Of a stretch of 23,372 bases of DNA, positions 16,925-21,784 are shown piece by piece. A program made the position numbers and the translations under genes. Under the pieces are notes generated by a model. It was not told the DNA's origin. It did not search any database and saw only the letters and a program-made list of their open reading frames with translations. The stretch comes from a virus. The stretch lies in the IMG/VR virus record IMGVR_UViG_3300021368_000105, positions 1 to 23,372 of that record; one strand, 5' to 3'. Positions within the stretch are counted from its first letter, which is position 1. Every line of letters begins with the position of its first letter.

Positions 16925-17030
16925 TGACTTGGTAGAAACTGCTAATGAGATCGGTCCAGACGTTACAGACATGATCTGGACCGCTGCCAAGAAAGAAGCA
17001 TTAAGAGATCGTAAAAACGTATCACACTGA
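16887..17030 (+). CDS. Small acidic protein, 47 aa, unknown
   Basis: The frame begins inside the nrdB 3' end and ends 106 bases later. GGAGGA nine to ten bases before ATG 16887 is a strong ribosome-binding site; ATG 16863 is an alternative that gives 55 aa. The product (MSKQTPSLDSVYDDLVETAN and on) is helical and acidic, with DMIWTAAKKEALRDRK at the end. The position after nrdB suggests a link to nucleotide metabolism, but no family is recognised. Confidence 0.6.
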   Translation: MSKQTPSLDSVYDDLVETANEIGPDVTDMIWTAAKKEALRDRKNVSH

Positions 17031-17054
17031 ACTACATTTAAAAAACATCTATGA

Positions 17055-17062
17055 TATAAATA
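17055..17062 (+). promoter_or_regulatory. Phage late promoter, consensus TATAAATA
   Basis: An exact TATAAATA box in the centre of an inverted repeat (ACATCTAT at 17045-17052 and ATAGATGT at 17062-17069). It lies 28 bases before the riboswitch-like RNA and probably starts the transcript for it. Confidence 0.7.
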
Positions 17063-17089
17063 TAGATGTATCAATAGATACGAACTTTA

Positions 17090-17134
17090 CGTTCATCCCA
17101 CTTTGGTGGGACGCAAGTAAGTCGCGGAACGGAG
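17090..17134 (+). ncRNA. Glutamine riboswitch-like RNA (glnA/Downstream-peptide motif)
   Basis: The RNA has CGTTCATCCC, a hairpin TCCCAC-TTTG-GTGGGA (17096-17111), then GGGACGCAAGTA and GCGGAACGGAG. P1 can form between CGTTC (17090-17094) and GAACG (17127-17131). These conserved blocks match what I know of the glutamine-binding glnA and Downstream-peptide RNAs, which occur in cyanobacteria and cyanophages upstream of short ORFs. Here a 56-aa ORF follows directly. GGAG at 17131-17134 is the likely ribosome-binding site for that ORF, so folding could control translation. A second CGTTCATCCCA (17135-17145) abuts the start codon and can compete for GAACG. Confidence 0.8.
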
Positions 17135-17144
17135 CGTTCATCCC

Positions 17145-17315
17145 ATGTTTGAATTACTATTCTATGCAAATATGATGTGTTCTGATGCTGATGCACTAGT
17201 GTTCAGGATCGAAAAGAACAGATCAGAATTACCTCCACACATAGTTTTGGAGTTAGTAGAGACCGTAAAGGAATCTGTGCCTGAATGTAATCATTACTGG
17301 GACGCACACGACTGA
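17145..17315 (+). CDS. Short protein under riboswitch control, 56 aa, unknown
   Basis: The ORF starts at the ATG at the end of the riboswitch-like leader (GGAG ten bases upstream) and encodes MFELLFYANMMCSDADALVF and so on, ending YWDAHD. It is acidic and helical, with two cysteines. The Downstream-peptide riboswitch class is named for such short ORFs of unknown function. Its last codons form the repeat GGGACGCA seen in the riboswitch upstream, so RNA constraints act on its 3' end. Expression probably follows glutamine (nitrogen) status in the infected cell (inference). Confidence 0.8.
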   Translation: MFELLFYANMMCSDADALVFRIEKNRSELPPHIVLELVETVKESVPECNHYWDAHD

Positions 17316-17361
17316 AGGAACGGGTAACGGATCCAGCGAAAGCTGAGAAGGTTAATCACCC
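17299..17361 (+). promoter_or_regulatory. Second riboswitch-like 3' half and structured leader of the DUF4278 gene
   Basis: GGGACGCA (17299-17306), ten bases, then GGAACGG (17317-17323) repeats the 3' half of the upstream riboswitch with identical spacing. It is followed by a possible stem-loop: GGGTAAC (17322-17328) pairs with GTTA (17351-17354) and CCC (17359-17361), enclosing a CAGC-GAAA-GCTG hairpin with a GNRA tetraloop (17334-17345). The structure ends ten bases before AGGAG of the next gene. Confidence 0.55.
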
Positions 17362-17381
17362 TATTATTTCAGGAGTCAATC

Positions 17382-17546
17382 ATGAACACCTTAACACTGA
17401 TCAAAAAGCAAATCGACAAAGCAGCAGCTCTTCATGACGCACAAATCAACGTCACCAAATATCGTGGTGTTGACTGTGTAGTTCATCAAGTACCTGAGGA
17501 AACTCACGGCACCTTCTGCTATCGTGGTCGCACATACGTCAAGTGA
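17382..17546 (+). CDS. DUF4278-type small protein, 54 aa
   Basis: The product carries the duplicated YRG pattern of DUF4278: KYRGVDC and, about 20 residues later, FCYRGRTYVK. The family is small and found in cyanobacteria and their phages; its function is unknown. AGGAG six bases before ATG 17382 is a clear ribosome-binding site. The gene is preceded by a structured leader and followed by a terminator, so it is the last gene of the riboswitch transcript. Confidence 0.8.
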   Translation: MNTLTLIKKQIDKAAALHDAQINVTKYRGVDCVVHQVPEETHGTFCYRGRTYVK

Positions 17547-17551
17547 AATAA

Positions 17552-17572
17552 CATCTTAAATATGTTAAGATG
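17552..17572 (+). other. Perfect stem-loop after the DUF4278 gene
   Basis: CATCTTAA-ATATG-TTAAGATG forms an 8-bp stem with no T-tract. It sits immediately before the terminator and may protect the 3' end or aid termination. Confidence 0.6.
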
Positions 17573-17579
17573 ATAACAA

Positions 17580-17602
17580 AGCACCCACATGGGTGCTTTT
17601 TT
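17580..17602 (+). terminator. Rho-independent terminator
   Basis: AGCACCCA and TGGGTGCT form an 8-bp dyad (six to seven pairs in practice around the ACAT centre), followed by a run of Ts. It separates the riboswitch transcript from talC. Confidence 0.92.
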
Positions 17603-17607
17603 GCTAT

Positions 17608-17615
17608 CCTAAATA
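17608..17615 (+). promoter_or_regulatory. Possible late promoter box (CCTAAATA) for talC
   Basis: CCTAAATA keeps the TAAATA core of the T4-type late box. It lies just after the terminator and 23 bases before the talC ATG. Confidence 0.45.
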
Positions 17616-17638
17616 CAGACAAACTACACAGGAGAGTC

Positions 17639-18304
17639 ATGAAAATTTTTCTGGACTGTTCTGATCCCGAACTCATTGCCCAAGCATACGAGACAGGACT
17701 AATTGATGGCGTTACGACAAACCCATCTCTTATGCTCAAAGCAGGCGAAGACCCTAAGAGTGTTATCAAGGAGATCTCTGCGATCTTTCCTTGGAACTCT
17801 TCGGTATCTGCTGAGGTGGTCGGAGAGACCGCTGAGGAAATGTTAGATATGGCAGAAGACTTCATCGAGATCGGACCAAACATTACAATCAAAGTTCCTT
17901 GCACACCAGAAGGTCTCAAAGCATGTAGAGACCTGACTAACGACGAGATCAATGTTAACGTCACATTGATTTTCAGTACGGCACAAGCGATCCTTGCATC
18001 AAAAGCAGGGGCGACATACGTTTCACCCTTTGTGGGTAGAGTGTATGATCAATCGTTTGATGGTCATAAACTAATTGAGGAAATTGCAGATGTATTCGCT
18101 ACGCACCAGGCAAAGACGCAGGTCCTTGCTGCATCGATTAGGGATGTTCACCAAGTATCCACTGCTTTTAGAGTGGGAGCTGATATTTGTACTATCCCTC
18201 TTCCCGTTTTTCATAAAATGTATAAGCATGTTCTTACCGATAAGGGGTTAGAACTATTTGACAAAGACTGGCAGGAACTTCAAGCATGTCTGACGACGAT
18301 CTGA
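17639..18304 (+). CDS. talC: Transaldolase-like protein TalC
   Basis: The 221-aa protein belongs to the short transaldolase/fructose-6-phosphate aldolase family, a common cyanophage auxiliary metabolic enzyme thought to pull host carbon from the Calvin cycle into the pentose phosphate pathway for NADPH and ribose. Seen: GVTTNPSL (24-31) and the Schiff-base lysine K85 in TIKVPCTPEG, at the same number as in E. coli FSA. Later barrel strands read YVSPFVGR and VLAASIRDVHQV. AGGAGAG lies just before ATG 17639; a longer frame from 17570 would run through the terminator and is rejected. The next gene overlaps its end by 19 bases. Confidence 0.94.
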   Translation: MKIFLDCSDPELIAQAYETGLIDGVTTNPSLMLKAGEDPKSVIKEISAIFPWNSSVSAEVVGETAEEMLDMAEDFIEIGPNITIKVPCTPEGLKACRDLTNDEINVNVTLIFSTAQAILASKAGATYVSPFVGRVYDQSFDGHKLIEEIADVFATHQAKTQVLAASIRDVHQVSTAFRVGADICTIPLPVFHKMYKHVLTDKGLELFDKDWQELQACLTTI

Positions 18305-18495
18305 AACGCATCATTCAAAAATATCCACCCTCGGGCAGATCTATAATGAAAAAAGTAGATTTTGAACCGAGGATTCACCATTTGAAATCAGAACTATATC
18401 GGGGTGATTATGATGGAGCCAGTGAAGACTGGAAGGACGGAGCACATTATATGCTCAACAGAGTTCTGATGATTCTACAAGAATATTACTCATGA
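18286..18495 (+). CDS. Small protein, 69 aa, unknown
   Basis: The product (MSDDDLKRIIQKYPPSGRSI and on) is helical with a C-terminal stretch DWKDGAHYMLNRVLMILQEY. It begins inside the talC 3' end, with AGGAAC as a possible ribosome-binding site, and overlaps the following ORF as ATGA. No family is recognised. Its tight packing on both sides supports it as a gene. Confidence 0.7.
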   Translation: MSDDDLKRIIQKYPPSGRSIMKKVDFEPRIHHLKSELYRGDYDGASEDWKDGAHYMLNRVLMILQEYYS

Positions 18496-18656
18496 ATAAA
18501 AAGAATCTTAAGACACTAATTCAAGACCTTGAGATAGCAGTTGCTGAACTCAAGGCAGAAGTTTACGCTGATCCCTCTGCTTACATAGATAAGAGTAGCG
18601 AGCGAACAGCGAGTAGCTACATTGACCAAAACGACGACGACGGAGACCCCGATTGA
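18492..18656 (+). CDS. Small acidic protein, 54 aa, unknown
   Basis: The ORF starts in the stop of the 69-aa gene (ATGA) and ends in a run of aspartates (QNDDDGDPD). The first half is a likely coiled helix (NLKTLIQDLEIAVAELKAEV). Its 3' end overlaps the frame of the endonuclease gene by 35 bases. Function unknown. Confidence 0.6.
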   Translation: MNKKNLKTLIQDLEIAVAELKAEVYADPSAYIDKSSERTASSYIDQNDDDGDPD

Positions 18657-19077
18657 TTATGAAAACCCCTGGATTTTTAACGGACACCCTTTTCTATCTG
18701 AGAACATTGACGATTATTTCGGTTTCGTCTATTGCATTACAAACCTTTGTAGTGGTAAAAGGTACATCGGAAGAAAATACTTCTACCAACATAGAAAGCC
18801 TAGAGGTAAGTCTAGGCGAGTTAAAAGTGAAAGCGACTGGAAAAGATACTACGGCAGTAGTAAGGAACTTGCTGATGATGTCAGAACTCAGGGGAAAATA
18901 TCGTTTAAAAGAGATATATTAAGCCTACATAAATCTAAGGGACTCACAAATTTTGAAGAGACCCGACAACTTTTTCTCAACAATGTACTTACGGAGGCGA
19001 TGTCAGATGGGACACCTGCATTTTACAATTCAAACATCCTTGGTAGGTACATGCGAAAAGATTATTTCAACCCTTGA
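18622..19077 (+). CDS. GIY-YIG family endonuclease, T4 Seg-like
   Basis: The 151-aa product carries a GIY-YIG-type nuclease core: GFVYCIT (34-40, with GFVY in the place of GIY), RYIGRKYF (47-54, with the catalytic-type arginine R51), and further SESDWKRYYGSS and NFEETRQLF. It looks like the free-standing putative nicking or homing endonucleases found in several copies in T4-like phages. The start is uncertain: TTG 18622 is the most upstream choice and gives a Thr-rich N terminus (MTKTTTTETP); no better in-frame start is seen before PWIFNG. It may be a mobile gene inserted between the talC group and the tRNA segment (inference). Confidence 0.8.
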   Translation: MTKTTTTETPIDYENPWIFNGHPFLSENIDDYFGFVYCITNLCSGKRYIGRKYFYQHRKPRGKSRRVKSESDWKRYYGSSKELADDVRTQGKISFKRDILSLHKSKGLTNFEETRQLFLNNVLTEAMSDGTPAFYNSNILGRYMRKDYFNP

Positions 19078-19102
19078 CCGCTGCTAATAGGTCTGTTATA
19101 AT
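19074..19102 (+). promoter_or_regulatory. Consensus sigma-70 promoter
   Basis: TTGACC, 17-base spacer, TATAAT. It overlaps the last codons of the endonuclease gene and lies 26 bases before the next ATG; it should drive the tRNA-containing segment early in infection using the host polymerase. Confidence 0.85.
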
Positions 19103-19128
19103 TCAGAGGTAGTCAAGGGAGTTCTCCA

Positions 19129-19311
19129 ATGAACGCAGAGTTCTACGAAAACGAAGCAACAACCGATGCATTGTTCGATCTTTTTATCGATCAACTGCAC
19201 CATTTTGCCGAGCTTGAGTCGGAGGAAGACCTTGCAACCACTGGGTCAGTAGCTCAGCGGATAGAGCAACTGCCTTCTAAGCAGTCGGTCGTAGGTTCGA
19301 TTCCTACCTGA
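19129..19311 (+). CDS. Small acidic ORF running into the tRNA gene, 60 aa
   Basis: The frame follows the strong promoter and has a possible GGGAG ribosome-binding site ten bases upstream. The first 38 residues (acidic, DALFDLFIDQLHHFAELESE) look like a real protein, but the last 22 are encoded by the tRNA gene on the same strand (SVAQRIEQLP and on). It may therefore be a truncated gene, or a gene that uses the tRNA for its stop. Function unknown. Confidence 0.5.
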   Translation: MNAEFYENEATTDALFDLFIDQLHHFAELESEEDLATTGSVAQRIEQLPSKQSVVGSIPT

Positions 19312-19315
19312 CCCG
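19243..19315 (+). tRNA. tRNA-Arg(TCT)
   Basis: The sequence folds as a full cloverleaf: acceptor GGGTCAG/CTGACCC, D stem GCTC/GAGC, anticodon stem ACTGC/GCAGT with loop CTTCTAA (anticodon TCT, reading AGA), and T arm GTAGG-TTCGATT-CCTAC. The discriminator is G at 19315 and CCA is not encoded. It reads the AGA arginine codon, which occurs often in this phage; tRNA-Arg(TCT) is a frequent cyanophage tRNA. Confidence 0.96.
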
Positions 19316-19356
19316 TTGCCCTTTTGGGCATATGGTCCATTATAAGGTAAAATCTT

Positions 19357-19584
19357 ATGACTACAGCACAAAAGTTCTCGTCTGTTGTTGGTATCCTCTA
19401 CGATGCCATTGATCGACAAGTAACACTTGACATCGAGTATCCTATCCTTTATAATCAAATCGTGAAATTTTTTGAGGAGAAAGGTGTTGACTTCTATGGT
19501 GATGTAGATGAGGATTATGACATCCTTTTGACTAAACTTGAACAGGACCTTTTTTATTATGAGCAAAGTGACAGTTCTTCTTGA
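19357..19584 (+). CDS. Small acidic protein, 75 aa, unknown
   Basis: The product (MTTAQKFSSVVGILYDAIDR and on) is acidic and helical with many tyrosines (DFYGDVDEDYDILLTKLEQD). AAGG lies ten bases before the ATG. A short hairpin TGCCC-TTTT-GGGCA (19317-19330) separates it from the tRNA and may mark tRNA processing. The 3' end overlaps the next gene by 26 bases. No family is recognised. Confidence 0.65.
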   Translation: MTTAQKFSSVVGILYDAIDRQVTLDIEYPILYNQIVKFFEEKGVDFYGDVDEDYDILLTKLEQDLFYYEQSDSSS

Positions 19585-19801
19585 ACGCTATCCTTATCGG
19601 TATGTCCAGTCTGGGACGATCGCTCTCAACGGTCGTCCTGACTACCGAATCCAAAAGTTCGACGATTGGACTAAAAGGTACAAGGATATGTACCTCCTTG
19701 ATAATTCTATCCAACTAGATTATGCTATGGAGGATTTTGAATACACGAAATGGTTGGACCCAGATCGTGTTCCCTGCTATGTACGCGACATTGTATCATG
19801 A
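19559..19801 (+). CDS. Small protein, 80 aa, unknown
   Basis: I chose ATG 19559, ten bases after AGGA; a TTG at 19538 would add seven residues. The product (MSKVTVLLERYPYRYVQSGT and on) is rich in Tyr, Asp and Arg, looks like a small mixed alpha/beta domain and ends DPDRVPCYVRDIVS. It is coupled to the next gene by an ATGA overlap. Function unknown. Confidence 0.65.
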   Translation: MSKVTVLLERYPYRYVQSGTIALNGRPDYRIQKFDDWTKRYKDMYLLDNSIQLDYAMEDFEYTKWLDPDRVPCYVRDIVS

Positions 19802-20079
19802 ACGTTTATCAAACTGCTATCAAAGCACTCGAAAATTGCGTCAAAGACGCTATGGAAAATGATGTTGATGCTGGTCTCCAAATGGAACTCTGGCGTCACT
19901 ATCAAGGCATGAAAGCAATTCAACGCCAACTGCCTAAAGAAACTGAGTATAAGTTTTCCGTCAGTGGAAACGATGACACGATTTCTTTCGACCCTGACTA
20001 TAACGTTAACGTTGCAGCAGGTCTCGTAGATGTTCCTTTCTTCGGTGCAGGGTCTAAGGATGTAATTACGTTCTCCTAG
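19798..20079 (+). CDS. Small protein, 93 aa, unknown
   Basis: Starting from the ATGA overlap, the product has a helical N-terminal half (NVYQTAIKALENCVKDAMEN) and a beta-rich acidic C-terminal half (KFSVSGNDDTISFDPDYNVN). A longer frame starting 48 bases upstream lies inside the previous gene and is not preferred. No family is recognised. Confidence 0.65.
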   Translation: MNVYQTAIKALENCVKDAMENDVDAGLQMELWRHYQGMKAIQRQLPKETEYKFSVSGNDDTISFDPDYNVNVAAGLVDVPFFGAGSKDVITFS

Positions 20080-20104
20080 TCTTTACCAATAGACTCTAAA
20101 CTAG

Positions 20105-20215
20105 ATGGCTTTTGACTGGATGACAGTCGCACATAAAACAGAAAGAGTTTCCCTGTTCTCTAAAATAAAAACAAGGTGGTGGAGTCAATTTGACCCATTC
20201 ATAAGGACCCCATAA
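20105..20215 (+). CDS. Possible small basic protein, 36 aa
   Basis: A short frame encodes MAFDWMTVAHKTERVSLFSK followed by an aromatic tail with RWWSQFDPF. Its TAA stop lies exactly in the loop of the terminator hairpin. A typical ribosome-binding site is not seen. The unusual Trp content and the fit to the terminator argue for a real gene, but it could be chance. Confidence 0.4.
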   Translation: MAFDWMTVAHKTERVSLFSKIKTRWWSQFDPFIRTP

Positions 20216-20228
20216 GGGGTCCTTTTTT
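20205..20228 (+). terminator. Rho-independent terminator
   Basis: GGACCCC-ATAA-GGGGTCC (7-bp stem, 4-base loop) followed by six Ts. It ends the tRNA segment before the hli promoter. Confidence 0.94.
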
Positions 20229-20260
20229 GTTGGATTCAAAATCTTAATATTTGAAAGTGC

Positions 20261-20289
20261 TTGACAAATGTAAAGAAATGATATATAGT
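20261..20289 (+). promoter_or_regulatory. Sigma-70 promoter of hli
   Basis: TTGACA, 17-base spacer, TATAGT: a perfect -35 and a five-of-six -10. It lies 24 bases before the hli ATG and after a terminator, so the photosynthesis-related group can be expressed early by host polymerase. Confidence 0.85.
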
Positions 20290-20313
20290 TGTAACAGTTC
20301 TTTACAGAATACA

Positions 20314-20523
20314 ATGACCGTTACAACTAACGAATTTGGGCAGAACAATATGTTCGCCAAAGAACCCCAAATGTATGTGTCTAAAACCGACGCTGAGCGT
20401 TATGGTTATGAGACGTATGCAGAACGTGCAGAGAAACTTAATGGTCGTACCGCCATGATGGGTTTCGTTGCAGCCTTGATTTCTTACGCATTTACTGGTA
20501 AACTGTTTTTTGGAGTTATGTAA
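20314..20523 (+). CDS. hli: High-light-inducible protein (Hli), 69 aa
   Basis: Hli proteins are single-helix members of the chlorophyll a/b-binding family that protect photosystems from excess light. The C-terminal half carries the signature AEKLNGRTAMMGFVAALISY (E and R in the ExxNGR element bind chlorophyll) in a thylakoid membrane helix. The N-terminal half is polar (MTVTTNEFGQNNMFAKEPQM) and of the phage/Prochlorococcus type. I chose ATG 20314; a longer frame from 20251 would include the promoter. Phage Hli is thought to help keep photosynthesis running while the host is infected. Confidence 0.93.
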   Translation: MTVTTNEFGQNNMFAKEPQMYVSKTDAERYGYETYAERAEKLNGRTAMMGFVAALISYAFTGKLFFGVM

Positions 20524-20543
20524 TCCATTAAATACTTTTTACC

Positions 20544-21035
20544 ATGGCACAAATCCCAGAAGTAATTTTTCAAACCTTCGACAAAGGTTGGGGTCAATTC
20601 AATTCTCTAGATCTCATTGAAGACAAGCGAATTGTAATCTTTGCTCTTCCTGGAGCATTCACCCCTACCTGTAGCAATTTTCAACTTCCTGCTTATGAGG
20701 AAGCATATGATGACATTCGTAATGAAATGATTGATGAAGTTTATTGCCTCTCGGTCAATGATACTTTCGTCATGAACGCTTGGTTTAAACAACTAGGTAT
20801 TGAGAAAGTGAAACCTATTCCTGATGGGAACGGTGAGTTTACAAATGCGATGGGGATGTCAATCCCTAAAACAAATCGTGGTTTTGGATTCCGCTCTTGG
20901 AGATATGCTATGGTTGTTGATCACGGCGAAATCGAAATGACTTTCGTTGAAGATGGAAAGATTGGTAACTGCCCTTCTGATCCTTATCTTGTCAGTGATC
21001 CTCAAACCGTTCTGAAGTATCTCAAGAGTAAGTAA
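20544..21035 (+). CDS. Peroxiredoxin, Prx5-like
   Basis: The 163-aa protein is a thiol peroxidase that reduces hydrogen peroxide and organic peroxides. It has the peroxidatic motif PGAFTPTC (36-43) with C43 as the active cysteine and T40 and P36 in the conserved places. Further features of the AhpC/TSA-redoxin fold are VYCLSVNDTFVMNAW and DGNGEFTNAMGM, with an arginine-rich stretch GFRSWRYAMVVD. Other cysteines (for example in IGNCPSD) may resolve the sulfenic acid. It sits between two hli genes and would limit oxidative damage from photosynthesis (inference). The next gene's ATG overlaps its stop. Confidence 0.9.
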   Translation: MAQIPEVIFQTFDKGWGQFNSLDLIEDKRIVIFALPGAFTPTCSNFQLPAYEEAYDDIRNEMIDEVYCLSVNDTFVMNAWFKQLGIEKVKPIPDGNGEFTNAMGMSIPKTNRGFGFRSWRYAMVVDHGEIEMTFVEDGKIGNCPSDPYLVSDPQTVLKYLKSK

Positions 21036-21184
21036 TGCCTGATCCCGATGCCCTTTGGAAGGATGTACAAAAACTCGACGATTTGTATGAAGAGTTGATG
21101 TGGCACCCTGATGACGAATTACAATTTACACACGATGGTGAGAAAATCATCATTACAAACAAAACCTTGGAGAACCAACAATGA
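21035..21184 (+). CDS. Small acidic protein, 49 aa, unknown
   Basis: The ATG uses the last base of the peroxiredoxin TAA and the stop overlaps the second hli start as ATGA, so it fills the gap exactly. The product (MPDPDALWKDVQKLDDLYEE and on) is acidic with a short beta-hairpin-like part (LQFTHDGEKIIITN). No family is recognised. Confidence 0.65.
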   Translation: MPDPDALWKDVQKLDDLYEELMWHPDDELQFTHDGEKIIITNKTLENQQ

Positions 21185-21288
21185 CTGAAAACGCAGAAAG
21201 AATTAATGGATGGGCAGCAATGCTCGGAGTGGTCGCAGCAATCGGATCTTACGCCGTAACTGGTCAGATCATTCCTGGAATTTGGTAA
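21181..21288 (+). CDS. hli: Short high-light-inducible protein (Hli), 35 aa
   Basis: This is a minimal Hli consisting of little more than the chlorophyll-binding helix: AERINGWAAMLGVVAAIGSY followed by AVTGQIIPGIW. In the signature ExxNGRxAM the arginine is replaced by tryptophan (INGWAAM), as in some short phage and Prochlorococcus Hli. It starts in the stop of the 49-aa gene. It probably dimerises in the thylakoid membrane and protects photosystem II (family knowledge). Confidence 0.88.
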   Translation: MTENAERINGWAAMLGVVAAIGSYAVTGQIIPGIW

Positions 21289-21432
21289 ATGTCAGATGTT
21301 CAGGCAGCATTACTCTTCCCATTTATCCCTCTGTTGGGGTATCTATTGCTAGAGTTGTTGCTGGATAAACCTGATGATGATGACGACCAGGGCGGTGGTA
21401 TGATGATCCCCGCTTACAATCCAACAACATAA
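21289..21432 (+). CDS. Small membrane peptide with acidic tail, 47 aa
   Basis: The ATG directly follows the hli stop. The peptide has a hydrophobic span (LLFPFIPLLGYLLLELLL), then five aspartates and a Gly/Met/Pro tail. It is too short for a known family; its position after hli suggests a thylakoid or cell membrane role (inference). Confidence 0.6.
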   Translation: MSDVQAALLFPFIPLLGYLLLELLLDKPDDDDDQGGGMMIPAYNPTT

Positions 21433-21437
21433 GAACA

Positions 21438-21518
21438 ATGGCACTTTTAGCAATGGGGGCAATCCTCATTAGCACCTTTGTCGGTGCTGCAATGTTAACA
21501 CAGTCAGGAGAGGAGTAA
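21438..21518 (+). CDS. Tiny membrane peptide, 26 aa
   Basis: The frame begins five bases after the previous stop and encodes almost only a membrane helix (MALLAMGAILISTFVGAAML) with tail TQSGEE. Its stop TAA lies in the loop of the terminator hairpin. The size and layout resemble small photosystem or cytochrome b6f subunits, but no specific similarity is recognised. Confidence 0.5.
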   Translation: MALLAMGAILISTFVGAAMLTQSGEE

Positions 21519-21532
21519 TCCTCTCTTTTTTT
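21508..21532 (+). terminator. Rho-independent terminator
   Basis: GAGAGGA-GTAA-TCCTCTC followed by seven Ts. It overlaps the end of the 26-aa gene and ends the hli/peroxiredoxin transcript. Confidence 0.93.
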
Positions 21533-21564
21533 ATACATAATAGTGTTGAGAAGCACATCAAATC

Positions 21565-21762
21565 ATGTCCAGAGATCCCAATAACACCTCCCGCTGGGTT
21601 GCAACCCGTCGTAATGAAGATAAAGATATTGAATACCTGGTGTCTCATAGCACCTGGTCACCCGATAAAAGATTTGCAAAGATCTTTGATGCCCAGGCAG
21701 GAGCGAGAAAATTCTTAAAGGAATCTGGACTGAAGGGCACAGTGCGAAAATTTGTGGTATAA
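21565..21762 (+). CDS. Small basic protein, 65 aa, unknown
   Basis: The product (MSRDPNNTSRWVATRRNEDK and on) is basic, with a likely alpha/beta layout ending in GLKGTVRKFVV, which looks like a small modulator domain. The next gene's promoter lies in its last codons. No ribosome-binding site stands out. No family is recognised. Confidence 0.65.
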   Translation: MSRDPNNTSRWVATRRNEDKDIEYLVSHSTWSPDKRFAKIFDAQAGARKFLKESGLKGTVRKFVV

Positions 21763-21763
21763 T
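21755..21763 (+). promoter_or_regulatory. Extended -10 promoter, host sigma-70 type
   Basis: TGGTATAAT is an extended -10 (TGN-TATAAT) overlapping the stop of the 65-aa gene and 21 bases before the hydrolase ATG. No clear -35 is seen. Confidence 0.55.
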
Positions 21764-21784
21764 ATAGCGTTACCGTCTATCGCT

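Noticed and set aside
18594-18619. Repeat-like GTAGCGAGCG...AGCGAGTAGCTAC segment
   Set aside because: Short imperfect repeats within the 54-aa ORF coding for Ser/Arg; no repeat elsewhere in the window, so not called an attachment site or array.
20527-20534. ATTAAATA before peroxiredoxin as a late promoter
   Set aside because: The ATG is only nine bases after the box, so a late start would leave almost no ribosome-binding site; kept as unlikely.
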